64,000 nucleotides of DNA, taken from the NCBI GenBank assembly GCA_032719365.1, contig CM064863.1, forward strand, positions 21,523,137 to 21,587,136, written 5' to 3'. A program made the position numbers and the translations under genes. This stretch comes from Prinsepia uniflora. Lineage: Eukaryota > Streptophyta > Magnoliopsida > Rosales > Rosaceae. Of this stretch, positions 1 through 10,370 are shown in pieces (within the stretch, counting starts at the first letter, position 1; every line of letters begins with the position of its first letter). Below the pieces are notes generated by a model, which was not told where the DNA came from, made no database searches, and was given only the letters and a program-made list of their open reading frames with translations.

Positions 1-145
1 TCATCTTCCTCACCCGTTTGTTCAAATTTTCAAGTCGCCCGACCCAGCGACCCAACCTGGTCCTATCTCATTCAAAACTTACATGTTTTCAGTTATGTTT
101 CATCCAGTCTATTTTAAATTAGCTTAGGAAGATATTTGTACAATC
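1..145. other. Unassigned flank left of the Cassandra element
   Basis: No gene or recognisable element is visible. The last five bases (CAATC, 141-145) are the left target-site duplication of the Cassandra insertion. The stretch probably continues at 864-1071 and perhaps after 9534, because two elements interrupt it. Confidence 0.5.
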
Positions 146-466
146 TGTAAGACCCGTGTCCTGGAGGGAACGGTGAACAATCCCACATTCCTGCGAGGGG
201 GAATGGTCTGGGAAAGGAATGGTGGTGTGCCTTAAAGGTGTAGGCACACACCTATCTAGCATGAGGCCTTTTGGGAGCTCAGTGGCTTTGGGGGGGATTG
301 GAACCCCAAAGTTAAGCGAGTTGAGGCTGGTGCAATTCCAGATGGGTGACCCCCTGGGAAGTTGCACCGTGAGCTCCCGAAAACAAAACCGTGAGGGCGA
401 GGCCCAAAGCGGACAATATCGTGCTAGATGAATCGGGACTTGACAGAAGAGGGTCGGGTCCTGACA
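146..466 (+). repeat. Cassandra 5' LTR
   Basis: It begins TGTAAGACCC, ends CCTGACA, and is repeated exactly 392 bp downstream. It includes the 5S-like block. Confidence 0.94.
235..372 (+). promoter_or_regulatory. 5S-rRNA-like block with RNA polymerase III internal promoter motifs
   Basis: AGTTAAGCG (310-318) matches the box-A region of plant 5S rRNA, and GATGGGTGACC followed by CCTGGGAAG (341-361) matches its box-C region, in the right order and at roughly the right spacing. The 5' half is less conserved and contains extra sequence compared with 5S rRNA. In Cassandra elements this block is known as a pol III promoter; activity here is inferred. A second copy lies at about 627-764 in the 3' LTR. 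Confidence 0.85.
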
Positions 467-537
467 ATTTGGTATCAGAGCCAGACCCCAACCGGGAAGT
501 GTGCCAGCGAGGACACTGGGCCCTAAGGGGGGTGGAT
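467..537 (+). other. Cassandra interior: PBS and polypurine tract only
   Basis: The 71-bp interior holds TGGTATCAGAGC (470-481), complementary to the 3' end of plant initiator tRNA-Met, and a purine run ending just before the second LTR. No gag or pol sequence is present. Confidence 0.9.
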
Positions 538-858
538 TGTAAGACCCGTGTCCTGGAGGGAACAGTGAACAATCCCACATTCCTGTGAGGGGGAATGGTC
601 TGGGAAAGGAATGGTGGTGTGCCTTAAAGGTGTAGGCACACACCTATCTAGCATGAGGCCTTTTGGGAGCTCAGTGGCTTTGGAGGGGATTGGAACCCAA
701 AAGTTAAGCGAGTTGAGGCTGGTGCAATTCCAGATGGGTGACCCCCTGGGAAGTTGCACCGTGAGCTCCCGAAAATAAAACCGTGAGGGCGAGGCCCAAA
801 GCGGACAATATCGTGCTAGATGAATCGAGACCTGACAGAAGAGGGTCGGGTCCTGACA
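538..858 (+). repeat. Cassandra 3' LTR
   Basis: Near-identical to 146-466 and the same length. It is followed directly by the target duplication CAATC (859-863). Confidence 0.94.
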
Positions 859-863
859 CAATC

Positions 864-1071
864 AAAACTAGAAAACTCACCTTGAAACCCATTCGAAGTT
901 CTCTCTTCCTTCTGTCGTCCGTCGTCCATACTATCTAAGTGATACCAACACCCAAAACCACGACTCAGCAGCTTGCTAAGGTCATAAGAACTCTAAGGGG
1001 ATGCTAATGACCTTGTTTCCAAGTTTCCTAGTCGAAACTTTGATCGTACCACCCAAAACTTAAATTTTCCT
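864..1071. other. Unassigned spacer between Cassandra and the LARD
   Basis: I see no gene. The last five bases (TTCCT) are a candidate imperfect target duplication of the next element; TTCTT follows its right end. Confidence 0.5.
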
Positions 1072-1222
1072 TGTAACGACCCGTCCCAAATTCCATGATT
1101 AGATTAGTGACTAATCACGAATAGTGAGGTTAATCCGTGATTAGTTGGGCGAAATAGGACGAACGATGCAAAATGACCGTTTTGCCCCTAACATGGGTAA
1201 AATGTTGACTTTTTGTTCGGAC

Positions 1223-1241
1223 GGTCAAATGGACTTTGACC
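1223..1241 (+). other. Conserved 7-bp hairpin in the LTR (GGTCAAA/TTTGACC)
   Basis: Arms GGTCAAA and TTTGACC flank the loop TGGAC. The hairpin recurs at 6975-6993 and 22030-22048. In the TR-GAG LTRs it appears as GGTCAAT/ATTGACC (44159-44177 and 48840-48858), a change in both arms that keeps pairing. At 11534-11552 one pair is broken. Confidence 0.8.
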
Positions 1242-1586
1242 GATGACGATGACATAGTTTAGGACGTCACGAGTTCATAGACATGTGACACGTTCAATTC
1301 CGACGTTCGAGGAGGAAGTTATGACGTTCGGAAGTTTAGGGGCATTTTGGTAATTTTGGTTAAAAAGGGCAAATGTTGACTTTTTGACCAGGATGTCCAA
1401 TGGCCGAGGGCCGAGGACCATTACGTAGATAAGGACGATACGAATCCATAGGCAGGAGGCACGTCGAATTCGGACGTTCGACGGCGAAGTTACGGTTCAC
1501 GGAAGTTCAAGTACACTATTGCACGAATTACGAAGCGAGGGACTTTTGGACTGAAGTGGGGCCCAGATATTTCTGTGCTGCCCAAT

Positions 1587-1612
1587 GGATGAGTGACAAG
1601 TGTCACTCATCC
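1587..1612 (+). other. Conserved 12-bp perfect hairpin in the LTR
   Basis: Arms GGATGAGTGACA and TGTCACTCATCC are separated by AG. The same perfect hairpin is at 7339-7364; copies with one mismatch lie at 11900-11925 and 22386-22411. It follows a conserved GGGGCCCAGATATTT stretch. Its role is unknown. Confidence 0.82.
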
Positions 1613-2799
1613 ACTGGACATTCATTTTCATTCATGCACCTTCTATTCCTCTTCATCGATCATTTTCTTCATTTTCCCTAAACCAAACCCGATCACCTTC
1701 ACCCTAAAACCACACCCTTCAACCCTTTGATCATCTGCAGAAACCAAGAGGGTAAACTGGGGACCAGAAGGACGTGGTGGCCGGCCAAGGTAGCGCCGCT
1801 GTGGACGGCGGAGGAAGGACCGTGCAAGGTAATCGGTTTTAACCGATTTTTCCTATTTTTGAATTCTAGTTATTATGGATCGTTTTGGATAGTTCTAGTG
1901 AAGTAAATAGGTTGCTAGGATGTTTCTAAGATAGGTTTGAAGGTGGTTGGACGGCAGAGGAGCCGTGGGAGGAAACTGGGATGTTGGGCCGTGAGGTTCA
2001 AAAATTGAACCATGGATTGTAGATGTTTTAGATTAGGTTTGATGATTGAAATTGGTAGGAAATGAGAAAATAGGAATTTAGGGATCAAAATGGAGGCAAA
2101 CAGACCGAATTTGAGGGAGGAACCAGGCCAGACCGGTCACGCCGGTCCAGTTGGACCGGCTGTACAGAATGAACAGGCCGGACCGCTTCGATCGATGGAA
2201 GAAGATGAACTATTCAATGGCGCGTGGCTCCCACGCGCAGCCACTTCAGGCGCCGCGTGCAGGCGCGTGGAGGGGAATTTCGGGATGGTTCCAACATACG
2301 AAATTATTTATTCGATGTAACGAATTTTGGGACTAGTCTCGCGTCAATCGGGCATCGTTTCGATACGTTTTGGGTTGTCCGAAGGTTTAGGTTCGGTTTT
2401 AAAAATAGTTAAAAATATCGGAAAATTACGGGGCTTTGGTAGGAGGTTAATTAAGTAGTTAGTAACCTTCTATTACAATTTGGACAGGTTTGGGAGTCCC
2501 GGTGACGACGATTGACCTGGGAGACGATTATGGCACGCGTATCGAGGCGCGACTTCAGACGATCTGTGAGTGGACCTTGATTTCTAAACTGTGATGCATG
2601 CATAAATGTTTTATATAGATTATGAATATGATTTTATGATGTTGACTTGGGTGCTTGTGATTTATATGATTTCACGCTTTACGAGGCGATTTACGTGCTC
2701 GCACGTAAATCGAGGTTTTTCGATTTTACCCTGATTTTCCATACTTATGATTTTGGATATGATTTCATGAAATGATTTTGGATTTGAAAAGGTAATTTC

Positions 2800-3063
2800 G
2801 GGCTTGAGACCCATTTGATTTACGGAATCGGGCCGGAGGCCCAGTTAGTTTACGATTCGGACCGGAGGTCCAGTTTCTATGTGGATTCGGGCCTAGCTCC
2901 CAAATATGTATTACAAATGGTTTTTATTAGTCATGAAGGTTTAAGGGAACCGGCATGAACCCTTGAAATGGATTTACGGGTCATGACGGTTTATGGGAAC
3001 CGGCATGAACCCATGAAAGGATTTTATGGTTCATGACGGCTTATGGGGGCCGGGCATGAATCC
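2800..3063 (+). other. Hairpin array in LARD 5' LTR
   Basis: Thirteen-base hairpins lie about 30 bp apart: GGGCC-GGA-GGCCC (2830-2842), GGACC-GGA-GGTCC (2859-2871), and weaker ones at 2800-2812 and 2889-2901. Three larger two-level hairpins follow (2929-2962, 2978-3012, 3028-3063), with outer arms of the type GGTTCATG/CATGAACC and inner arms CGGTT/AACCG or CGGCT/GGCCG. The matching array in the 3' LTR is at 8563-8827. Confidence 0.78.
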
Positions 3064-3774
3064 TTGAAAGGTTTCAAGAATGATTTCAAAAAGTTTTTCA
3101 TATGCCATCCTTTATATATGATTGTCTCCTTCGGGGAGGGTCGTTGGCCTGGGTGGACCCCGGAGTAGTCACGGAGCACTGACTGAGTGGAATCGCCCCC
3201 CAGTTGGGTTCCTTACTCTCAGGATGGGCATGGTTCGTTACCTACAGGGAGGGTCATTGATCTACGGACATTGACCTAGGTGGACCCTGGAGAGACTTGG
3301 GTTTGAGACCCCGGTTAGCACACATGTAGCTTTATTTTACCGTGACAAGTTCTGGATATGCATATAATGGATAAACATGATTTCAATTGGTTTGGAAAAT
3401 TGTGTTTATAATGATAAATGGATTTGGGGCTGATACCCTAATTATGGATGTTTTAACATATATGATTGGATAAATGGTTTTACTATGAATGCATGCTTTT
3501 TAGTGAAGGGTATAAAGGTATTTTATGGAAATGTTTTTATAAACTCTTTATTTTTGTCCACTCACAGTCTTTCTGTTTTTAATACCCTTAAGGTTGGATA
3601 AGATGTGGACTGTAGCAGAGACCGAGATATCACATGCCTCCTCTAGATCCTGGCGTACTCTGATAGCCCGGGAGGGCAAAGGTCGGAAATATCCCTTGTC
3701 TGACACTTCGTGTCAGACGGGAGCAGGGTCATCCCGCACTAATCCCGGGGGGATTAGGATGGGTCCTGTCGGCG

Positions 3775-3786
3775 TGGTATCAGAGC
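3775..3786 (+). other. Primer-binding site, initiator tRNA-Met
   Basis: TGGTATCAGAGC lies four bases after the 5' LTR end and is the standard plant tRNA-iMet primer site. Its perfect match suggests the element could still be primed. Confidence 0.92.
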
Positions 3787-6730
3787 ATAGGATTGCTTAT
3801 CAGAGCAGGGTTGTCTCTATTCGAGCAACCGCGGAGCTCTTGGAATGTACGCAGGTCGAGGATGTGATGTCTCAATGGGCTACAGTTCGTGGTCAACCTG
3901 ATTATTGGGATATCGGTACGATAGTTAGTAGGCTTGAATCGAGAAACGACTTGGTTCGGCATTTGATGTCGGGGTTGCCATAGTTCTGTCATGGATGACA
4001 GTGTGGAACCCTACGAATGGTGAACGTATTCGTACGTTAGCGTTTGGATCGTGAGACGGTTAGTTGAGATCGTCTTTCACGATGTCGTATGATCGGTTTC
4101 GACGACTGGTATGGAGTTGTGACGATCCGATGATCGGATTAGTTGAGTTAGATGGATTTACTGCTAGGAGCAGTCGGGTTATGGATTGCATTGCTGCTGG
4201 CGGTTAGAAGTCGGATTCGTGGAATCCTAGTTGGACTTACGGTAGGATTGGATTGACTTCCTTACGATGTCAAGACCGCGGAGTCGGTCATATTATGGAT
4301 TATATTGCCTTATGCAGTTGGGTTCTGAGTGACCCTAGGGCGTGATCGTGGAACCCTACCTTTGGTTTTATGGTTCGAAAATGTGAGTTGACGAGTGGTT
4401 TGACTTGGACGACTACTCGAATTTGGATTCGTTAGTCGGTCTAGTCATGTCAGCTTGTGTTGGGACTGCACTTCGCAGTCGAGGTTATACTTATCGGTTA
4501 TACCTAGTTGGTTATCGTGCTACGGTAGTTGTGAGGGATTGTTGGTACAACTACGGTCATGGACAACCTAGTAGACGACATTTGGGTTAGTCGGGGTACG
4601 ACTGGTTAGAGTTCGGTTGGACAAGTTATCAAGGTTGGTACTTGTCGATGGAATCCCTGAGTGGGATATAGAGTGATTAATACGGATGGTTGATTCCGTT
4701 GGATGCGGAGTCTGGATATTGAGGTGCCTGGTAGTTAGGTCCGCGCGAGGTTGTGATAGACGCTACTATTGATGGACGTTGTCGAGTCTTATCATGTCGT
4801 GTAGACTCAGGTTGCCGTGACGATTGTGACGATGGGATCGTCAGTCGTGATGATGATACGAGGTACGTGAGTAACGCATATGTACAAGCAGTGATTCTGG
4901 ATTCGACTCGGTTACGGCTGAGTGCGATCGCAGAATGAGACGGGGACGTTTCCTTTTCTTGTATGAGTTTTCAGGGTGACTGTACCCAGAGTCGTCGGGT
5001 ACGAGGGAGGCGGAGTTTCTCCTATTCGAACAGAGGTACGGGGTCATCGCTCGGTATGAGCGGAGATCTAGGGTTGTCAGTTTTACACACGGTGTGCTAG
5101 TGTTAGTGCTGATGCTGATAGGTGATGATACTGGTACTAGCGCGGGTACTGGCACTGGTGATTGTGATGACGTTGAGTCACATCCATCGTAATGGGCATA
5201 TGTTCGATATCTGTGGTTCAGGAGTGGATGACGGATAGAGTTAAATTGGTGATGGACACGTGATTGATGTCCGAGTATGTTGTTTCCAAACACATTGGAA
5301 CTTCGGAATCGCGAGAGCTTGCGATTGAGGTGCCGAGTGGAATGCGGGTCTTCCGCATTGGTAATGAGTATGTCGAAGTTATTAGCGTGACTTCTCAGGT
5401 TCTACCGTGGTAGATGACGGTAGATGACTTTAGGTGATGTTAGTTGCCACTAGTACACTGATCGTGTATTGGTTGATGGACCCGTGATTTGTCTTGGGTC
5501 ATCAGATGGATTGTTAGCTGAGTGAGCTTATGTGGATCCCGATGGGGATCGGGATTATGATGTTCTGGACCTTGGACAATGTGACGATTCTCGATCGTGA
5601 CGTTCATGGTCGGGTGATGTAATGATAGGATCTGGATCGTGATTTTGATGATCCAGATGGGTAGAGATTATATCGCTCTTACTTGGATGTTGGAGTTGTA
5701 GATGATGGGACTGAACTTCTTTTCGAAGTGAATCCCGTATGGTATATTACTCTGGTGAGTAGCTTTCCGACGTGGTCGGATATTGTTAGACCTAGTGTTG
5801 TGTTGATGTTGGGATTGGCTTCCCTATGAAGTCAATCGATTGTATTGTGGTAATAATTTGAACTGGTATTCGATAGGTTCGGATATAGTGCGTCTCGGTA
5901 GATGAGAACGATATTTCGAGTTTTGGAATCAGATTTCTGGATGACGATTCAGGATTTGATTTTGGAACTTGAAAGAGGATTTCTGTATTTGGGTTTTGGA
6001 ATCGGATTCTGGGTGACGATTCAGGATTTGATTCTAGAGCTTGACAATGGATTTTCTTTTATGGATTTGGGTTCAGAATGGTTATTCCAAATGCTAGCTT
6101 ACGGAATGATGATTTCGGATTCAAATTTGGACATGATTTTGGATATGATTGGATTCGGGATTTCTTACGAAATTGTGGATTCGGATTCGGATTTGGAAAT
6201 GGATAATGGGTCGGAGTTTCGATTTGTCTAGTACAGGATTGGACAAATGGACTCCATTATAGAAACGTGATTGGCTACAACCTAGGTGGTTGTAGACTGA
6301 TTGATGGGTAGATGTACGTACCATGTACGTGGTTCAAGATACGATACCAGGCAGACTTGTGGTGCCTGGTGACGGTATATAGGTTATACTAGGGGTATGT
6401 TGGTGAGCGTGTTTGTAGTCGGATTAGTTCCGATACCATCGGATTAGTCGGGGATGTGGACTAGACATTGGATACTGTGCGTTGGGTCATGGTATTTCTG
6501 AGGGGTCTAGTTACACACAGGTCGAGTATTTTGTTGGTGTACGTATACTCAGGTTGAGTGAGTTGGTGGTTAGTATAACTACAAGTGGGTATAGTGTCAG
6601 TTTTCGACTGACGGCTGTCAAGTGGTGACGGTTTGTCGGAGGTGTCAGCGTGGATCGTTGAGTACGGTCTAATGACTCCCAGTGGGAGCAGACGTCAGGA
6701 TAGTTAGTGGTTGTGGAATCAGGATAGTTG

Positions 6731-6822
6731 GAGTTTCGAGAACGGAACTAATTAAGGAGAGAAGAATGGTTGGAGTTAGGTCGGTTGGAATTTCGAGGAC
6801 GAAATTAATTAAGGAGGGAAGG
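6731..6822 (+). other. Duplicated polypurine-tract block
   Basis: Two related copies of a block ending in a purine tract lie side by side: 6731-6764 (ending AATTAAGGAGAGAAG) and 6787-6822 (ending AATTAAGGAGGGAAGG). The second abuts the 3' LTR and is presumably the working one. The TTTCGAGGACGAAA part resembles the last codons of Ty3/gypsy polyproteins, so it may be a relic of the parent element. Confidence 0.75.
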
Positions 6823-6823
6823 T

Positions 6824-9534
6824 TGTAACGACCCGTCCCAAATTCCATGATTAGATTACTGACTAATCACGATTAGAGAAGTTAATCCGTGATTAGTTGG
6901 GCGAAATCGGACGAACGATGCAAAATGACCGTTTTACCCCTAACGTGGGTAAAACGTTGACTTTTCGTTCGGACGGTCAAATGGACTTTGACCGATGACT
7001 ATGACGTAGTTTAGGACGTCACGAGTTCATAGACAGGTGGCACGTTCAATTCCGACATTTGAGGAGGAAGTTATGACGTTCGGAAGTTTAGGGGCATTTT
7101 GGTAATTTTGGTTAAAAGGGGCAAATGTTGACTTTTTGACTAGGATGTCCAATGGCCGAGGGCCGAGGACCGTTACATAGATAAGGAAGATACGAATCCA
7201 TAGGCAGGCGGTACGTCGAATTCGGACGTTCGACGACGAAGTTACGGTTCACGGAAGTTCAAGTACACTATTGCACGAATTACGAAACGAGGGACTTTTG
7301 GGCTGAAGTGGGGCCCAGATATTTCTGTGCTACCCAATGGATGAGTGACAAGTGTCACTCATCCACTGGACATTCATTTTCATTCATGCACCTTCTATTC
7401 CTCTTCATCGATCATTTTCTTCATTTCCCTAAACCAAACCCGATCACCTTCACCCTAAAACCACACCCTTCAACCCTTTGATCATCTGCAGAAACCAAGA
7501 GGATGAACTGGGGACCAGATGGACGTGGTGGCCAGCCAAGGTAGCGCCGCCGTGGACGGCGGAGGAAGGACCGTGCAAGGTAATCGGTTTTAACCGATTT
7601 TTCCCATTTTTGAATTCTAGTTATTATGGATCGTTTTGGATAGTTCTAGTGAAGTAAATAGGTTGCTAGGATGTTTCTAAGATAGGTTTGAAGGTGGTTG
7701 GACGGCAGAGGAGCCGTGGGAGGAAACTGGGAGGTTGGGCCGTGAGGTTCAAAAATTGAACCATGGATTGTAGATGTTTTAGATTAGGTTTGATGATTGA
7801 AATTGGTAGGAAATGAGAAAATAGGAATTTAGGGATCAAAATGGAGGCAAACGGACCAAATTTGAGGGAGGAACCAGGCCAGACTGGTCACGCCGGTCCA
7901 GCTGGACCGCTGTACAGAGTGAACCGGCCGGACAGGTTCGATCGAAGGAAGAAGATGAACTATTCACTGGCGCGTGGCTCCCACGAGCAGCCACTTCAGG
8001 TGGCGCGTGCGGGCGCGTGGGGGGGGGGGGGGGGGGGGAATTTGGGGATGGTTCCAACATAGGAAATCATCTATTCGATGTAAAGAAGATTTTGGGACTG
8101 GTCTTGTGTCAATCGGACTTCGTTTCGATAGGTATCGAGTTGTCCGAAGGTTTAGGTTCGGTTTTAAAAATAGTTAAAAATATCGGAAAATTACGGGGCT
8201 TTGGTAGGAGGTTAATTAAGTAGTTAGTAACCTTCTATTACAATTTGGACAGGTTTGGGAGTCCCAGTGACGACGATTGACCCGGGAGAAGATTATGGCA
8301 CTCGTATCGAGGCGCGACTTCGGACGGTCTGTGAGTTGACCTTGATTTCTAAACTGTGATGCATGCATAAATGTTTTATATGGATTATGAAATGATTTTA
8401 TGATGTTCACTTGGGTGCTTGTGATTTATATGATTTCACGCTTTACAAGGCGATTTACGTGCTCGCACGTAAATCGAGGATTTCCAGTTTTACACTGATT
8501 TTCCATACTTATGGTTTTGGATATGATTTCATGAAATGGTTTTGGATTTGAAAGGTAAATTTGGGTTCGAGACCCATTTGACTTACGGAATCGGTCCGGA
8601 GGCCCAGTTGGTTTACGATTCGGACCGGAGGTCCAGTTTCTATGTGGATTCGGGCCTAGCGCCCAACTATGTATTACAAATGGTTTTTATGGGTCATGAC
8701 GGTTTATGGGAACCGACATGAACCCTTGAAATGGATTTACGGGTCATGACGGTTTATGGGAACCGGCATGAACCCATGAAAGGATTTTATGGTTCATGAC
8801 GGCTTATGGGGGCCGGGCATGAATCCTTGAAAGGTTTCAAGAATGATTTCAAAAGGTTTTTCATATGCCATCCTTTATATATGATTGTCTCCTCCGGGGA
8901 GGGTCGTTGGCCTGGGTGGACCCTGGAGTAGTCACGGAGCACTGACTGAGTGGAGTCGCCCCCTAGTTGGGTTCCTTACTCTCAGGATGGGCATGGTTCG
9001 TTACCTCCAGGGAGGGTCATTGATCTACGGACATTGACCTGGGTGGACCCTGGAGAGACTTGGGTTTGAGACCCCGGTTAGCACACGTGTAGCTTTATTT
9101 TACCGTAACAGGTTCTGGATATGAATATAATGGATAAACATGATTTCAATTGGTTTGGAAAATTGTGTTTATAATGATAAATGGATTTGGGGCTGATACC
9201 CTAATTATGGATGTTTTAACATATATGATTGGATAAATGGTTTTACTATGCATGCATGCTTTTTAGTGAAGGGTATAAAGGTCTTTTATGGAAATGTTTT
9301 TATAAACTCTTTATTTTTGTCCACTCACAGTCTTTCTGTTTTTAATACCCTTCAGGTTGGATACGATGTGGACTGTAGCAGAGACCGATATATCACATGC
9401 CTCCTCTGGATCCTGGCGTACTCTGATAACCCGGTAGGGCAAAGGTCGAAAATATCCCTTGTTTGACACTTTGTGTCAGACGGGAGCAGGGTCATCCTGC
9501 ACTAATCCCGGGGGGATTGGGATGGGTCCTGTCA
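6824..9534 (+). repeat. LARD 3' LTR
   Basis: It begins right after the purine tract and ends CCTGTCA. It differs from the 5' LTR by substitutions and by a run of 20 G at 8019-8038, where the 5' LTR has GGAGGGG. Confidence 0.92.
8019..8038 (+). repeat. Poly-G run of 20
   Basis: A homopolymer inside the 3' LTR; the 5' LTR has no such run at the matching site (about 2264-2270). It is either a real expansion or an assembly or sequencing artefact. Confidence 0.85.
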
Positions 9535-10271
9535 TTCTTTCTCAAGTTCACTTTCCTTTTTTCTTCCTCTCTCAAGTCTGGGTCCTCCCTTCTACTCTTC
9601 TTGGTTTTTTTCTTCCTGCCTTCCTCAATCTCTTCTCTGGGTGTTTTCTTTTCTCTCCTGCTATTCTCCCTCGTCAGTTTTCCTTTCTTTTTTCTCTTGG
9701 TCGAGCAACACACATACACACAAGCACTAAAAGGCCATGAACCCACACACCGTGAGAGGGAAGTGGGGCCAGAGAGGAAAAGAGATCTTGGGAAGGAGGG
9801 AAAGTGAAGAGAAACATAGAGAGATTGATGAAAGCTACGAAGAAAGGGGAAAGAACAAGCAGTCCTGGATAACCCTAAACCATGGTTTTCATGGTTTTGC
9901 TTTCGGTTTCTCAATAAGGACGGGGAAGTTGGAAACCAAGCTCACTAGTCAATTCTACGTGATCAGGCGACTTCAATAGGCCCAGAACTCGAAGTTTGGA
10001 TGCTGGGAAATGGTGCAGGATGAAGGTCGAAATAACAAAAAGTTATTCTTATTAGTAAGGTAGCTGCCATCTTAGCCAACAATGGAATGAAATCTACAAC
10101 ATAGCTTACCTCATTTTTTTTCTTTAATCATGGAAAAAATTGCTTCATTATCATAGAAAATTTTCAGCATCCCTAGATTATTTAAGATAAAACATGGGCA
10201 TATTACATTGATATCATGGATATATCTCAATCATGTTGAACTAGAAAACTATTCGATTCTCTAAGTCTCCA

Positions 10272-10304
<33 letters not shown>

Positions 10305-10370
10305 GTTACATGAATAATTCCATTTTTATAATCTTCGTTGGTTGGGAAAATGGCTTGAAGACTGAGTGCA
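9535..10370. other. Unassigned region between the LARD and ABCB pseudogene 1
   Basis: 9535-9720 is pyrimidine-rich and 9740-9860 purine-rich, giving long but low-complexity ORFs on both strands that I do not accept as genes. From about 10000 to 10370 the DNA is AT-rich and lies just downstream of the ABCB stop codon, so it probably includes its old 3' UTR. It includes an ATAC repeat. Confidence 0.5.
10270..10304. repeat. (ATAC)n microsatellite
   Basis: About eight ATAC units in a row followed by ATAT, in the 3' flank of ABCB pseudogene 1. Confidence 0.9.

Larger units (their letters stand above)
146..858 (+). mobile_element. Complete Cassandra-type TRIM retrotransposon
   Basis: Two LTRs of 321 bp (146-466 and 538-858), starting TGTAAGACCC and ending CCTGACA, enclose only 71 bp. 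That interior has a perfect initiator-tRNA-Met primer site (TGGTATCAGAGC, 470-481) and a purine tract before the second LTR (about 525-536). A perfect 5-bp target duplication, CAATC, lies at 141-145 and 859-863. Each LTR carries a 5S-rRNA-like block, the hallmark of Cassandra among terminal-repeat retrotransposons in miniature. There is no coding sequence, so it must borrow proteins from autonomous elements. The LTRs differ at only a few positions, which suggests a fairly young insertion. Short ORFs read on either strand here are shadows. Confidence 0.95.
1072..3770 (+). repeat. LARD 5' LTR
   Basis: It matches 6824-9534 along its length with scattered substitutions. The same LTR type recurs as solo copies at 11383-14087, 21887-24982 and, inverted, 40875-51537. 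It opens with a hairpin, GATTAG-TGA-CTAATC. Short ORFs inside it are not conserved between the two LTRs and are rejected as genes. Confidence 0.92.
3771..6823 (+). other. LARD interior, non-coding and hairpin-saturated
   Basis: No retrotransposon domain is readable in any frame; the longest ORFs (129, 150 and 109 aa) show no known motif. Instead, perfect hairpins follow one another, for example AACGTA-TTCG-TACGTT (4023-4038), GACTGC-ACTTC-GCAGTC (4464-4480), TGACGAT-GGG-ATCGTCA (4827-4843), AATGCGG-GTCTT-CCGCATT (5341-5359), TCCGAC-GTG-GTCGGA (5766-5780), and arms CTACAACC/GGTTGTAG (6275-6295). A 19-bp word starting GACGATTCAGG is repeated 71 bp apart (5943 and 6014). What the region does is unknown. 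Confidence 0.8.
1072..9534 (+). mobile_element. LARD-like non-autonomous LTR retrotransposon
   Basis: Long LTRs (1072-3770 and 6824-9534, about 2.7 kb each) start TGTAACGACCCG; the right one ends CCTGTCA, while the left one ends CCTGTC with the last base changed. The tRNA-Met primer site TGGTATCAGAGC (3775-3786) and a purine tract (6811-6822) are intact. The 3.05-kb interior has no gag, protease, integrase or RT that I can recognise. The target duplication is imperfect: TTCCT left, TTCTT right. The size and non-coding interior fit a large retrotransposon derivative (LARD). The end of the interior resembles the final codons and purine tract of Ty3/gypsy elements, so it is probably mobilised by a gypsy relative. 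The interior and LTRs are full of short perfect hairpins. Confidence 0.88.

Noticed and set aside
119..892. Minus-strand ORFs of 62-174 aa in the Cassandra element
   Set aside because: They read across the 5S-like LTRs on the antisense strand; Cassandra has no coding capacity.
2090..2412. Short ORFs in the LARD 5' LTR and their counterparts at 7836-8223
   Set aside because: Frames are not kept between the two LTRs and differ around the poly-G run.
4841..6324. 150-, 109- and 67-aa ORFs in the LARD interior
   Set aside because: No retroelement motif, and the open frames reflect biased composition of hairpin-rich DNA.
9459..9979. Overlapping ORFs of 80-140 aa on both strands
   Set aside because: Low-complexity pyrimidine- and purine-rich DNA; open frames on both strands at once and no motif.
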